DNA of 64,000 bases. It comes from Streptomyces cyaneogriseus subsp. noncyanogenus (lineage in GTDB: Bacteria; Actinomycetota; Actinomycetes; Streptomycetales; Streptomycetaceae). The position numbers and the translations under genes were made by a program. The stretch covers positions 3,844,001 through 3,908,000 of the forward strand of contig NZ_CP010849.1 of NCBI RefSeq assembly GCF_000931445.1, given 5' to 3'. This document shows, piece by piece, positions 18,444 to 25,974 of the stretch. Position 1 is the stretch's first letter. Each line of letters opens with the position of its first letter. Below the pieces are notes generated by a model. The model was not told the origin of the DNA. It made no database searches and saw only the letters and a list, made by a program, of their open reading frames with translations.

Positions 18444-19199
18444 CTAGGCGGGCTCTGTTGTGTCACGCTCTGTGCTGCGCGGCTCTGGGGAGATCGATCT
18501 GCTGTGCTCACGGGTGACCGGTCCCCCCTCCGTCGGGCCGAGCCGGGGGGCGACTGCGTGGACCAGGAGCGTTCCGATGTGCCCAGGCCGCGGTGCGTCG
18601 AGGATCTGGGCGTCGGCCGTGGCGAAGCCGGCGCGAGTGAGCAGGCGCTCCCACACGGCCGGACGGTAGCTGTAGCGGTAGGTGAACATCGCCTTGCCGG
18701 CGAAGCCTCCCTTGTACATGCCCTGCGGGCCGTACGCGCCAGGAATGGCCGGAGGCTGTGAGAAGACGAAGACGCCGCCGGGCGTGAGCCGCTGGCGGAC
18801 AAGCGGGAAGAGGCGGTTCGGGTTCGTGAACCATGCGGCTCCGAAGATCGAGTAGATGGCGTCGTACGTGTCCTCGTGCAGGCTCAGGTACTCCAGGACC
18901 TCGGCGCACACGAACTCCGCACCGGAGCCGCCCCACTTCTTGGTGGTCTTCTCGACCATGACGGGAGACAGGTCGACACCCCGAGCCGCGATGCCGCTCT
19001 GAGCGAGGTAGGCGAGGGCGCGGCCGGTGCCGCATCCGATCTCCAGGACGGAGCGCGGGCCTCCGAGCAGTTCCGGACCGGGTCCATGACCGGCGTACTG
19101 GGTCCAGCAGAAGCTCGGCTCCGCCTCGTCGTTGAAGGCGGAAGCGGCGTAGGTGTCCCACAGCTCCGTCTCGGCGGCGATGTCGTGTTGTGCGGGCAA
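18444..19199 (-). CDS. SAM-dependent class I methyltransferase
   Basis: This small-molecule-type methyltransferase shows motif I VLEIGCGTGRALAYLA (residues about 51-66), an acidic residue after beta2 (RGVDLSPVM), motif post-I AEVLEYL and motif III LTPGGVFVFSQPP. 251 aa. A ribosome-binding sequence (AAGAGGAATCGCC in minus orientation) precedes the ATG. The small protein gene at 19269 ends about 70 bases upstream on the same strand, and the two are probably co-transcribed. The C-terminus is a charged tail. The substrate is unknown. Confidence 0.85.
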   Translation of the reverse strand: MPAQHDIAAETELWDTYAASAFNDEAEPSFCWTQYAGHGPGPELLGGPRSVLEIGCGTGRALAYLAQSGIAARGVDLSPVMVEKTTKKWGGSGAEFVCAEVLEYLSLHEDTYDAIYSIFGAAWFTNPNRLFPLVRQRLTPGGVFVFSQPPAIPGAYGPQGMYKGGFAGKAMFTYRYSYRPAVWERLLTRAGFATADAQILDAPRPGHIGTLLVHAVAPRLGPTEGGPVTREHSRSISPEPRSTERDTTEPA

Positions 19200-19268
19200 G
19201 GCGATTCCTCTTGAAGGGCTGGCCCCTGTCCTCCGGGGATCGAGGGCAGGGGCCAGGCGTAGGACGGT

Positions 19269-19769
19269 TCAGTGACTGTCGGGGACCTTGTTGTCGCACG
19301 GCGAGCAGTCCGCGCCGTCGCTCGCCCACAATTCCTCGTCGATGTCGAAGCCGATGGACTTCAGGAAGTCCGCCGTGCGCAGGCACAGGCCGTCGCGCCG
19401 GCGCTCGATGAACGGCGCGTGATGCTTGTAGCGGCCCTCGTTGTACACATCGCAGAGGGCCCACCACACAGGCGTGTCGAGGATGAGCTGGTGAACGCCG
19501 ATGTCGACGAGCTTGCCGACGCCCAGGTGAGCCTCGGGGTGTTCCATGCAGCCAATGGTGTACATGACCGCGTTGCCGAGGATCCGCTCGGCCATGTCGC
19601 GGACCATCGTGTGGTCACGCAGCAGCAGGGCGACCTCGCGATCCCAGAGGGTCATGCCGCTGTCCAGGACGTTGATCGTCAGGTGCTTGACGTGAGGCTG
19701 CACGGCGTTGAGGAGTGCCTTCGGGTCCCGCGTACGGGTGTTTGCGGGTCGGTCGAGCGTGACGGTCAT
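19269..19769 (-). CDS. Glycine-rich-domain (GRDP/DUF1399)-like small protein
   Basis: This 166-aa protein contains VDIGVHQLILDTPVWWALCD followed by KHHAPFIE. The spacing and residues resemble the conserved WHxFILxTxxYxxFC...HHxP signature of bacterial glycine-rich-domain-containing proteins. The comparison was made by eye from memory. The C-terminus, DGADCSPCDNKVPDSH, has a CxxC pair. The ATG is preceded by GGAGTAGTCC, a good ribosome-binding site. It is the first gene of a probable two-gene unit with the methyltransferase. Function is unknown; the pairing suggests the methyltransferase acts in the same process. Confidence 0.6.
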   Translation of the reverse strand: MTVTLDRPANTRTRDPKALLNAVQPHVKHLTINVLDSGMTLWDREVALLLRDHTMVRDMAERILGNAVMYTIGCMEHPEAHLGVGKLVDIGVHQLILDTPVWWALCDVYNEGRYKHHAPFIERRRDGLCLRTADFLKSIGFDIDEELWASDGADCSPCDNKVPDSH

Positions 19770-19862
19770 GGACTACTCCTTCGGAGACAGATCGTGCCGT
19801 TCGGTTCGATCCCGCCCCGCCCGCCTGCCGGCCTGTCCGGGCCTGGACGCGCGGTGCGGGCG

Positions 19863-20108
19863 TCATGCGATCCCGTCCCAGCGAGAGCTACTGGGTGACC
19901 TGGTCGGACGGGTGACTCGCGTGGTTCCCTGGCGGTCATAGGCGTGGCACAGGCAGGTGCAGCGGTGGACGAGCACGAGTCCGGTGGTGTGGGGCAGAGG
20001 CACGTCCTCCGTCCGGCGGCACTGTGTATGCAGGTCCTCGTAACCGGGGCGTACGACGACGGCACCCTCCGGAGACAAGGAGGCGGTCTCGGTCTCCGCA
20101 GCGCTCAC
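19863..20108 (-). CDS. Short Cys-containing protein of XRE modules (81 aa)
   Basis: The frame starting at GTG 20108 reads VRPGYEDLHTQCRRTEDVPL and then LVHRCTCLCHAYDRQ. I remember similar short proteins with a GYEDLH...CR..ED...CxCxCH pattern beside Streptomyces XRE/DUF397-type modules. The conserved cysteine/histidine cluster suggests metal binding. A competing overlapping minus-strand frame (99 aa) has worse composition. It is divergent from the DUF6879 gene at 20389. The start is uncertain, with only GGGGCGG upstream. Confidence 0.5.
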   Translation of the reverse strand: MSAAETETASLSPEGAVVVRPGYEDLHTQCRRTEDVPLPHTTGLVLVHRCTCLCHAYDRQGTTRVTRPTRSPSSSRWDGIA

Positions 20109-20256
20109 CGGACCGCCCCGACGACCCGGTGGTGCCTGCCCGGCCGCAGGGCTGACCTCAGACACTCGGTGGCCGTGTATGGATTGATGTCCTGGGCCTG
20201 GTGTGCTCCAGCCATGAACGCGACGGTAGGGAGGGGGCGTTGTCAGGCGCCAGGGA

Positions 20257-20303
20257 AGTTGCGCGGAGTTGCGCGCTCCCTCAGTGAAGTTGCATAAGGT
20301 TGC
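20257..20303. promoter_or_regulatory. Four helically phased GTTGC direct repeats
   Basis: AGTTGC occurs at 20257, 20267 and 20288, and GGTTGC at 20298. The spacings are 10, 21 and 10 bases, so all copies face the same side of the helix. They lie 86-132 bases upstream of the DUF6879 gene start and on the divergent side of the small Cys gene. This is how direct-repeat-binding regulators arrange operators. The adjacent XRE-DUF5753 regulator is the obvious candidate to bind here. Confidence 0.5.
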
Positions 20304-20388
20304 TGATTCGGGCCTTTCGGAGCTCGGACACAGGGCGTCGATCTCGTGGAAGCTTGGCAGATCAGTCCCCCCAGGGAAGGACGTGATC

Positions 20389-21147
20389 ATGACCCGACGA
20401 CTGCGTTTCAAAGGTACGGGCAGCGGCGTCAACGGCTGCCCGTCCATTCATGAAGACCTCGACACGGGCGAGGTCATCGTGCACGGCCCCGCCCTCACCG
20501 ACCCCGACGACATCGCTCAGCTTCGGCACCTGAACGAGGGTGAGGTGCCCATCGTGGTGCCGCGCGAGCTGTTGGTCGACTTCGGCCCGAAGGAGGCCGA
20601 CCACGCGCCCGACATCATCGGACTGGATGAGTTCGACCGGCTCTTCACACAGTTCGAGCACTCGGCGTGGCGCCTGGAGACGCGCCGCCGTTACGCGTCG
20701 GACGAGCTTACGGACACCTATGCCCAGTTCATGCGGGGTGAGCCCGTCGACTGGACGGGTGTCGACGCGGAATGGTGCTCGGAGCGCCGCGAGCAGGTGG
20801 CTCTCGGCAAGCGGTTCGAGCGCGTCCGCATCGTCGACAGCCCGCCCTCGCCTGGCCAGCTCTACCTGATCGACAACGCACGCCGTAACAGCGGCGTCGG
20901 AGAGAAGATCCTCAATCTGTGGCGGGAAGATGCCGACCGCCTCGCTCTGCCTGCCGAAGATTTCTGGATCTTCGACTCCCGGCTGGTCGCTGTGCTCAAC
21001 TTCGACGACACCGACAATCTGATGAGCGTCGAGTTGATCACGGAGCCCGCCGCGGTGCTCCGGTACGCCATGGTGCGCGACGCGGCGCTGCATCATGCCA
21101 TCCCGTACGAGGAGTTCGCGGCACGGCTGACCGCGATGGAGGACTGA
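20389..21147 (+). CDS. Fused XRE-partner protein: short N-terminal unit plus DUF6879
   Basis: Residues 1-65 (MTRRLRFKGTGSGVNGCPSI...DIAQLRHLNEGEVPIVVP) look like a short partner protein that I remember as a free-standing ORF in Streptomyces. Residues about 75-250 (IIGLDEFDRLFTQFEHSAWRL, then DFWIFDSRLVAVLNFDDTDN) match DUF6879. GGGAAGG lies 8 bases before the ATG. It ends 15 bases before the XRE-DUF5753 regulator, making a typical partner-regulator pair of the kind implicated in development and antibiotic control (WhiJ/BldB-like). The fusion of the two units is the unusual feature. 252 aa. Confidence 0.72.
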   Translation: MTRRLRFKGTGSGVNGCPSIHEDLDTGEVIVHGPALTDPDDIAQLRHLNEGEVPIVVPRELLVDFGPKEADHAPDIIGLDEFDRLFTQFEHSAWRLETRRRYASDELTDTYAQFMRGEPVDWTGVDAEWCSERREQVALGKRFERVRIVDSPPSPGQLYLIDNARRNSGVGEKILNLWREDADRLALPAEDFWIFDSRLVAVLNFDDTDNLMSVELITEPAAVLRYAMVRDAALHHAIPYEEFAARLTAMED

Positions 21148-21162
21148 GGCAGGTGCGCACCG

Positions 21163-22014
21163 GTGAGCACGGACTACCAGCAGGCACGGGAAGCACTCGG
21201 GGTACGGCTGCGCGAACTCCGCCTCACCGCCCCCGGGCGTCGCCTCACCGGTGCTGAGCTCGCCGAGCAGTGCGGGTGGAACAAGTCCAAGGTCAGCAGA
21301 CTGGAGAACGGCAAGCAGACGCCAACGCCCGAGGACCTGCGCAAGTGGGCAGAGGCAACCGGTCAGCCCGAGGCACACGACGAACTCGTCGCCCGCCTCC
21401 GAGGCTTCGAGTCCCACATCAGGTCATGGCGGCGCCAACTGGCCGCGGGGCACAAGGCGGTCCAGGACACCCACCTGAGCGCCCACGCCGACGCCTCGGT
21501 GTTCCGCGGCTGGGAGTCCTCCATGGTCTTCGGGATTCTCCAGACTCCGGACTACGCCCGGTCGATCTTCACGAGATACGCCGAGCTTCAGCGATCGCCA
21601 CGCGACACCGAGGAGGCGGTGCGGTCCCGCATGAAACGGCAGGAGGCGCTGTACGACCCCTCGAAGATCTTCCGCCTCCTCTTGTGGGAGGCCGCCCTTC
21701 ACGCCTTGATCTGTCCGCCGTCGGTTCTTGCCGCCCAGCTCGATCGCCTCGCAGGAGCCATCGGTCTGGACACGGTCGAGCTGGGGATCATCCCGCTGTC
21801 CGCTTCACTCAAGATCCCCCCGGCCACCGCTTTCTGGATCTACGACGACCGCCAGGTGATCGTGGAGAACTGGCATGCGGAGTTGTGGATCGATGACAAG
21901 GCGAGCGTCGACACCTATCTGCGGACCTGGAGAACACTTTGCGAGTCCGCCGTGTACGGCACTGAGGCGCAGAACCTCGTCGCCGCAGCGAGACGAGCGT
22001 TGCGCTCCTGCTGA
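21163..22014 (+). CDS. XRE-family regulator with DUF5753 sensor domain
   Basis: The N-terminal helix-turn-helix (residues 8-65, GAELAEQCGWNKSKVSRLEN) is followed by the DUF5753 domain (ESSMVFGILQTPDYARSIF...RMKRQEALYDP...ELGIIPLSA...YLRTWRTLCESAVYG). This is the standard 280-residue WhiJ-type architecture. A GTG start with GAGGCAGG upstream follows the DUF6879 partner by 15 bases; they should be one operon. Probable targets are its own promoter and the GTTGC repeats at 20257-20303. The regulatory ligand is unknown. Confidence 0.9.
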   Translation: MSTDYQQAREALGVRLRELRLTAPGRRLTGAELAEQCGWNKSKVSRLENGKQTPTPEDLRKWAEATGQPEAHDELVARLRGFESHIRSWRRQLAAGHKAVQDTHLSAHADASVFRGWESSMVFGILQTPDYARSIFTRYAELQRSPRDTEEAVRSRMKRQEALYDPSKIFRLLLWEAALHALICPPSVLAAQLDRLAGAIGLDTVELGIIPLSASLKIPPATAFWIYDDRQVIVENWHAELWIDDKASVDTYLRTWRTLCESAVYGTEAQNLVAAARRALRSC

Positions 22015-22146
22015 CGCGCCTGTCCGGAAGCCAGGCCCCGTCCTTCCGATTGCTCGGTCCCCCTCGTTCCTTGGCGAAGATCGCGAAGTGCTGCTCCGGC
22101 GGAAAGCCGAAGGCCAGGAGCTGAGGCTTGCAGTCGATGCCCTCCA

Positions 22147-22929
22147 CTAGTTGTCGGCTGTCGCAGTCCCCGGGCCCGCGTCGAAGTCGTACTCCAGGAT
22201 GTACGAGGAGGCGTCCAGGGTCATCTCGTTGACCTCGACGGGGCGGCCCTCGGTCGTGTACGCGGTGCGGCAGATGAGGATGACCGGGGTGCCCGCCGAC
22301 ATGCTCAGTCGCGTCGTCTCGTCCTTCGACGGCATGCGTGAACGGATCTCTTCGCGGAAGTGCACCGGCGCGTGGCCGAGTTCGGCGAGCCTGGCGTACG
22401 TGCCGCCCGGTCCGGTGTCTTCCCGGGTGATGGCGGATCCGGCCACCAGGGACATGGGGAGATGGCTCGTCGCGAGCAGGACCGGCTTGCCGTCGAGGAC
22501 GAAGCGCCGGCGCCTCACGCACACCGTCTCGCCATCGGCCAGGTCCAGGACGGCGCCGATGTGTTCGGGTGCCGGCTCCTCGGACACGGTGATCCCGTCG
22601 ACCGCGAGGTCCCTGTTCTCGATGTCCGCCGACCAGATGGAGCGGCCGTCGCCCCACTGGTCGCGGCTCAGCCGGTGGATGCCCCGGCGTCGAAGCGGGC
22701 GGAAGGCCCGGACGAAGACGCCGGCGCCCTTGCGGGCTTCGGCGACGCCTTCCTCCCGTAGGACGCTCAGCGCCTGCCGGGCCGTCATGCGGGCCACGCC
22801 GTACGTGGTCATGAGTTCGTTCTCCCCCGGCAGGCGATCACCGGGACCGTACTCGCCCGTCTCGATGGCCTCACGCAGGGAGTCCGCGATCCGCCGGTAC
22901 GTGGGCCTACGGTCATCAGGAGTGGCCAT
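22147..22929 (-). CDS. GntR-family transcriptional regulator (HutC-type, UTRA)
   Basis: The N-terminal winged helix-turn-helix (PTYRRIADSLREAIETGEYG...LPGENELMTTYGVARMTARQ) and the C-terminal UTRA effector domain (VCVRRRRFVLDGKPVLLATSHLP...EVNEMTLDASSYILEYDF) are complete. The ATG at 22929 follows AGAAGGG. 260 aa. Its stop overlaps a possible GTG of a short downstream frame (see findings). It is not next to an obvious sugar or transfer operon, so the effector cannot be guessed. Similar regulators control actinomycete integrative elements (KorSA) as well as metabolism. Confidence 0.88.
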   Translation of the reverse strand: MATPDDRRPTYRRIADSLREAIETGEYGPGDRLPGENELMTTYGVARMTARQALSVLREEGVAEARKGAGVFVRAFRPLRRRGIHRLSRDQWGDGRSIWSADIENRDLAVDGITVSEEPAPEHIGAVLDLADGETVCVRRRRFVLDGKPVLLATSHLPMSLVAGSAITREDTGPGGTYARLAELGHAPVHFREEIRSRMPSKDETTRLSMSAGTPVILICRTAYTTEGRPVEVNEMTLDASSYILEYDFDAGPGTATADN

Positions 22930-23125
22930 TCCGGAACCCTTCTCGCTTTTCAGACACCTTAGGCCGTGAGTCAGGGCGTGCTCGCTGTACGTAGTGGAGC
23001 GGAGTGGGCGACGAACCGGGACCGTCACGGTGACCACCAGCGCTGCACGAAGAGCCGCCGCACCCCGCGGGAGGTCGCGCCGTCGGGTGGCGCAGCGTGG
23101 GGCGGCCCGCCCGTGGAGTGAGGTG

Positions 23126-23926
23126 TCAGCGGTCCCGTTCGAAGCGTTCGCGGTGGGTGACGACGTCCCGGGCCACGTCGTGGGCGGTGCGGCCGTGGGC
23201 GAAGGCGTGGGCGCGCAGGCGGGCCAGGGCCTCGTCGGCGCCCACGCCGAGCTGGGCCATGATCATGCCGACGGCCTGGAAGACCTCGTCGTGTTCGGCG
23301 GCCAGGCCGCTCAGCCAGGGCGCGCCGCCCTGGATGTCGTACTCCTCGCCGTGCGGCAGCGCCATCAGGGCCACCGTCATCACGCCGGCGATCAGGCGCG
23401 CGGTGTGCAGCTCGGGGCCGGTGAGGGTGCCGGGAGTGTCCCGGTAGAGGTCGAGGGTGCCCACGCACACCGAGTCGTTGCCGAGCGGCAGCGCGTAGAC
23501 GGCGCGCACCCCGACGGCCGTGGCCTCCTGGGCGTAGACCGGCCAGCGGCGGGCGTCCGGGCCGGTCGCCAGGTCGCGGGCGAGCACGGGCCGGCCGGTC
23601 TCGGTGGCCTCCACGCACGGGCCCTCGCCGAGGGTGGCCTGGATGTCGGACAGGTAGGCGGCCAGATCGCCGCTGGCGCACAGCTGGACGGGGACGCCGT
23701 CGCTGCGCAGCGAGGCGCTCGCGCCGGTCACCGGCAGCAGCCGTACCGCCACCTCGCACAGGCGCCCCGGGACTTCGCCGGGCTTGGCGCGTCCCATGCC
23801 CTCGGCGATCGCCTCGGCGGCGCGGCTGCGTTCCGCCGGGTCCCGGCAGGGATCGGCTCCGTGTCCGGACGACCGGGGACCGTCACCGCCCAGCCCGTCG
23901 CGACGGTCGTCGTCCCTGGGCCGCAC
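23126..23926 (-). CDS. GAF-ANTAR RNA-binding antitermination regulator
   Basis: Residues about 45-175 form a GAF sensor domain (ATLGEGPCVEATETGRPVLA...GVRAVYALPLGNDSVCVGTL). The C-terminal 60 residues are an ANTAR domain (EVFQAVGMIMAQLGVGADEALARLRAHAF), which binds paired hexaloop RNA hairpins in nascent transcripts. I chose the GTG at 23926 because AGGAGG lies 8 bases upstream; a GTG six bases earlier leaves only a 2-base gap. 266 aa. No ANTAR-type dual hairpin target was identified nearby. Ligand unknown. Confidence 0.88.
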   Translation of the reverse strand: MRPRDDDRRDGLGGDGPRSSGHGADPCRDPAERSRAAEAIAEGMGRAKPGEVPGRLCEVAVRLLPVTGASASLRSDGVPVQLCASGDLAAYLSDIQATLGEGPCVEATETGRPVLARDLATGPDARRWPVYAQEATAVGVRAVYALPLGNDSVCVGTLDLYRDTPGTLTGPELHTARLIAGVMTVALMALPHGEEYDIQGGAPWLSGLAAEHDEVFQAVGMIMAQLGVGADEALARLRAHAFAHGRTAHDVARDVVTHRERFERDR

Positions 23927-24351
23927 GCCCACCGCCTCCTTCTGTCACCGCGGCCGCAACGTCGACGGGTTCCCGGGCAGGCACGTGGCCGCCGACGGCG
24001 CCACCTGCCCGGTGACGAGCCCCGACTACCCGGGGCCACCGGAGCGAAACCCGCACGGCGGGGTGTGCCGGGAGGTGCCGGGGGCGGGCGGGGGCGCTCC
24101 CGGCGCGGCGCGCCGCCCGCCCGCTCCTCGCCCCGCCCGCCCGTCCCCGCGGGCCCGCTCCTCGCCCCGTCCGGGCGTCCCCGCGGGCCGGCCGGTGGCT
24201 TTTCCGCCGCCTTGCCCGGGAGGCCCCGTCGGCCCTAAGTTGAACCGTGAACCAGCGTGCTCGGCACACGCCCGCCGAGACGCGACCCCCCACCTGCCGC
24301 TCGCCGCCGACCGCCGCCGAACGGCATCCTGACCCCTTTTGTGAGGTCGCC
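23927..24351. other. Gene-free, extremely GC-rich divergent interval with an imperfect repeat
   Basis: This separates the leftward GAF-ANTAR gene from a small rightward ORF. Two imperfect copies of a roughly 35-base C/G-rich unit (beginning CCGCTCCTCGCCCC and ending CCCCGCGGGCC) lie at about 24120-24200. No coding frame with acceptable signals was seen. Confidence 0.35.
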
Positions 24352-24540
24352 GTGCTCGTCCGCACCCCTTCCGCCGAGCGGTACGTCAGAGGCTTCGCCG
24401 CCGCCGCGGTGGCCATGGCCGCCCTGGTCCTGGCCGCCAACGCGGGCCCGGTCCAGCCCGCCGGTTCCGCCCCCGCCGACCCGCGTACCGCCCATACACC
24501 CGGCGCCTCCGTGACCGAGGCGGAGGCCCAGCGGCCGTAG
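24352..24540 (+). CDS. Small secreted or membrane peptide (62 aa)
   Basis: The GTG start follows GAGG. The product has a basic n-region, a hydrophobic segment (residues about 15-31, FAAAAVAMAALVLAANA) and a Pro/Ala-rich tail. It could be a signal peptide with a short mature part or a single-pass membrane peptide. It ends 22 bases before the convergent end of the solute-binding lipoprotein gene. Codon bias fits coding DNA, but no family is recognised. Confidence 0.45.
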   Translation: MLVRTPSAERYVRGFAAAAVAMAALVLAANAGPVQPAGSAPADPRTAHTPGASVTEAEAQRP

Positions 24541-24561
24541 CGGGGCGGGCCCGGCCGGATG

Positions 24562-25974
24562 TCAGTCGGGCAGCGCCTTGCGCAGGTCCGCGTCGAGCGC
24601 CCGGGCCAGGTCCTGGTCGCTCGGCGGGCGGGAGCCGAACAGGGTGCCGAGCCGGGCGGTGAACGTCTGGGTGAAGGCGCCGTACAGCGGTGTGCGCGGG
24701 CGGTGCACCGCTCTGCGGAGCGCCGGCAGCAGGATGCGGCGCGCGTACTCGGGGCGCCCGGCCGCGTCCCGGGGCATGCGGTCCGCGCTCTCGCCGGTGG
24801 GCGAGGGCGACGGGCCGCGCGGCGCGGTCACCGTGCAGCGGACGCCGTCGTCCGTGTAGGCGGAGGCGCGGGTGGCGGCGAAACCCGCGTCCAGCAGGCA
24901 CCGCTCGCTCTCCCGGCCGGTGAGGAACGCGATCAGCTCGGCCGCCTTGCCGGCCCGCCGGGAGGCGTCGGTGACGGCGAGGTTCTGCCCGCCCAGCACC
25001 GCCCGGCCGGGCAGCGGGGCCACGGCGAGCTGCTCCTCGGTGAAGGACTGGTACAGCGTGCGGTACACGTACGGCCAGTGCCGCAGGAACGCCGTGCGCC
25101 CGTCGGCGAAGTCGCCGGCCGAGGCCGCCTCGTCGGACCGGAAGGCGCCGGGCAGGATGTACGACGCCTCGCTGCGCTTGCGCAGTTCGGCGATCCCCCG
25201 GGCCAGTTCCTCGACGGTGGCGCGGTAGCGGCCGTCCCCGTCGGTGAGCTCCAGATCCGGTACGGCCGAGGCGAACGCCTCCAGCGCGTTGACCGTACGG
25301 CCCTCGTAGGCGGCGAGCTGGGTGGTCCAGCCCTGGTCGTAGGCGCCCGGCTGCCGGTCGTCCAGGGCGATGATCAGGGTCCGCAGCCGGTCCCAGTCCA
25401 GGCCGGAGCCCAGGTCGGTGTGCTGGACGCCCGCCCGTTCCAGGTAGTCGCGCCGGTAGTAGAGCAGGCCGACGTCGCTGTTGAAGGGCACCGCGTACAC
25501 CCGGCCGTCCCACCGGGCGGTGCTCGCCACCGAGGCGATGACGTCGTCGTCGACCATCCCCCCGGGCAGCGCACGGATCAGCCCCGCGGCGGCGAACTCC
25601 GGCACCCAGGTCACGTCCAGGTTGACCACGTCGTACCCGGCGCTGCCGGACTGGAGGGCGCCGAGCAACTGGCTGCGCTGCTCGTCGGCGCTGCCGGGCA
25701 GCTCCACCAGGCGGGCGCGGTATCCGGTGCCCTGGCGCTCCTGCCGGGTGTTCCAGGCGTCGATGAGCCGCTGGCGGACGCCGTTCCTGCCGGTGACGTC
25801 CCGGCCGCTGGCGATCACGATGTCCCCGGGCCCCTCGGCGGTGGGCGGCGCCTGCGCCCCGCCGCGCCCCCGGCCGTCTCCGCCGCCGGTGCAGGCGGCC
25901 AGTCCGAGGAGGGCGGCGAGCAGCGCGGCGAGCAGCCGCGGCACGACCGTCCGGCCCGCCGGTGACCGGGTCAT
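24562..25974 (-). CDS. Orphan ABC-type solute-binding lipoprotein in the caspase operon
   Basis: A lipobox with Cys28 (LLGLAAC) follows a hydrophobic core. The mature protein is a family-1 extracellular solute-binding fold (YDVVNLDVTWVPEFAAAGLI, then YAVPFNSDVGLLYYRRDYLERAGV, and RRAGKAAELIAFLTGRES). No permease or ATPase genes accompany it. The ATG at 25974 overlaps the stop of the caspase-VWA gene by ATGA, so they are translationally coupled. It probably works with the extracellular half of that protein, for example as a ligand carrier. Transport with an unlinked permease is the alternative. 470 aa. Confidence 0.85.
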   Translation of the reverse strand: MTRSPAGRTVVPRLLAALLAALLGLAACTGGGDGRGRGGAQAPPTAEGPGDIVIASGRDVTGRNGVRQRLIDAWNTRQERQGTGYRARLVELPGSADEQRSQLLGALQSGSAGYDVVNLDVTWVPEFAAAGLIRALPGGMVDDDVIASVASTARWDGRVYAVPFNSDVGLLYYRRDYLERAGVQHTDLGSGLDWDRLRTLIIALDDRQPGAYDQGWTTQLAAYEGRTVNALEAFASAVPDLELTDGDGRYRATVEELARGIAELRKRSEASYILPGAFRSDEAASAGDFADGRTAFLRHWPYVYRTLYQSFTEEQLAVAPLPGRAVLGGQNLAVTDASRRAGKAAELIAFLTGRESERCLLDAGFAATRASAYTDDGVRCTVTAPRGPSPSPTGESADRMPRDAAGRPEYARRILLPALRRAVHRPRTPLYGAFTQTFTARLGTLFGSRPPSDQDLARALDADLRKALPD

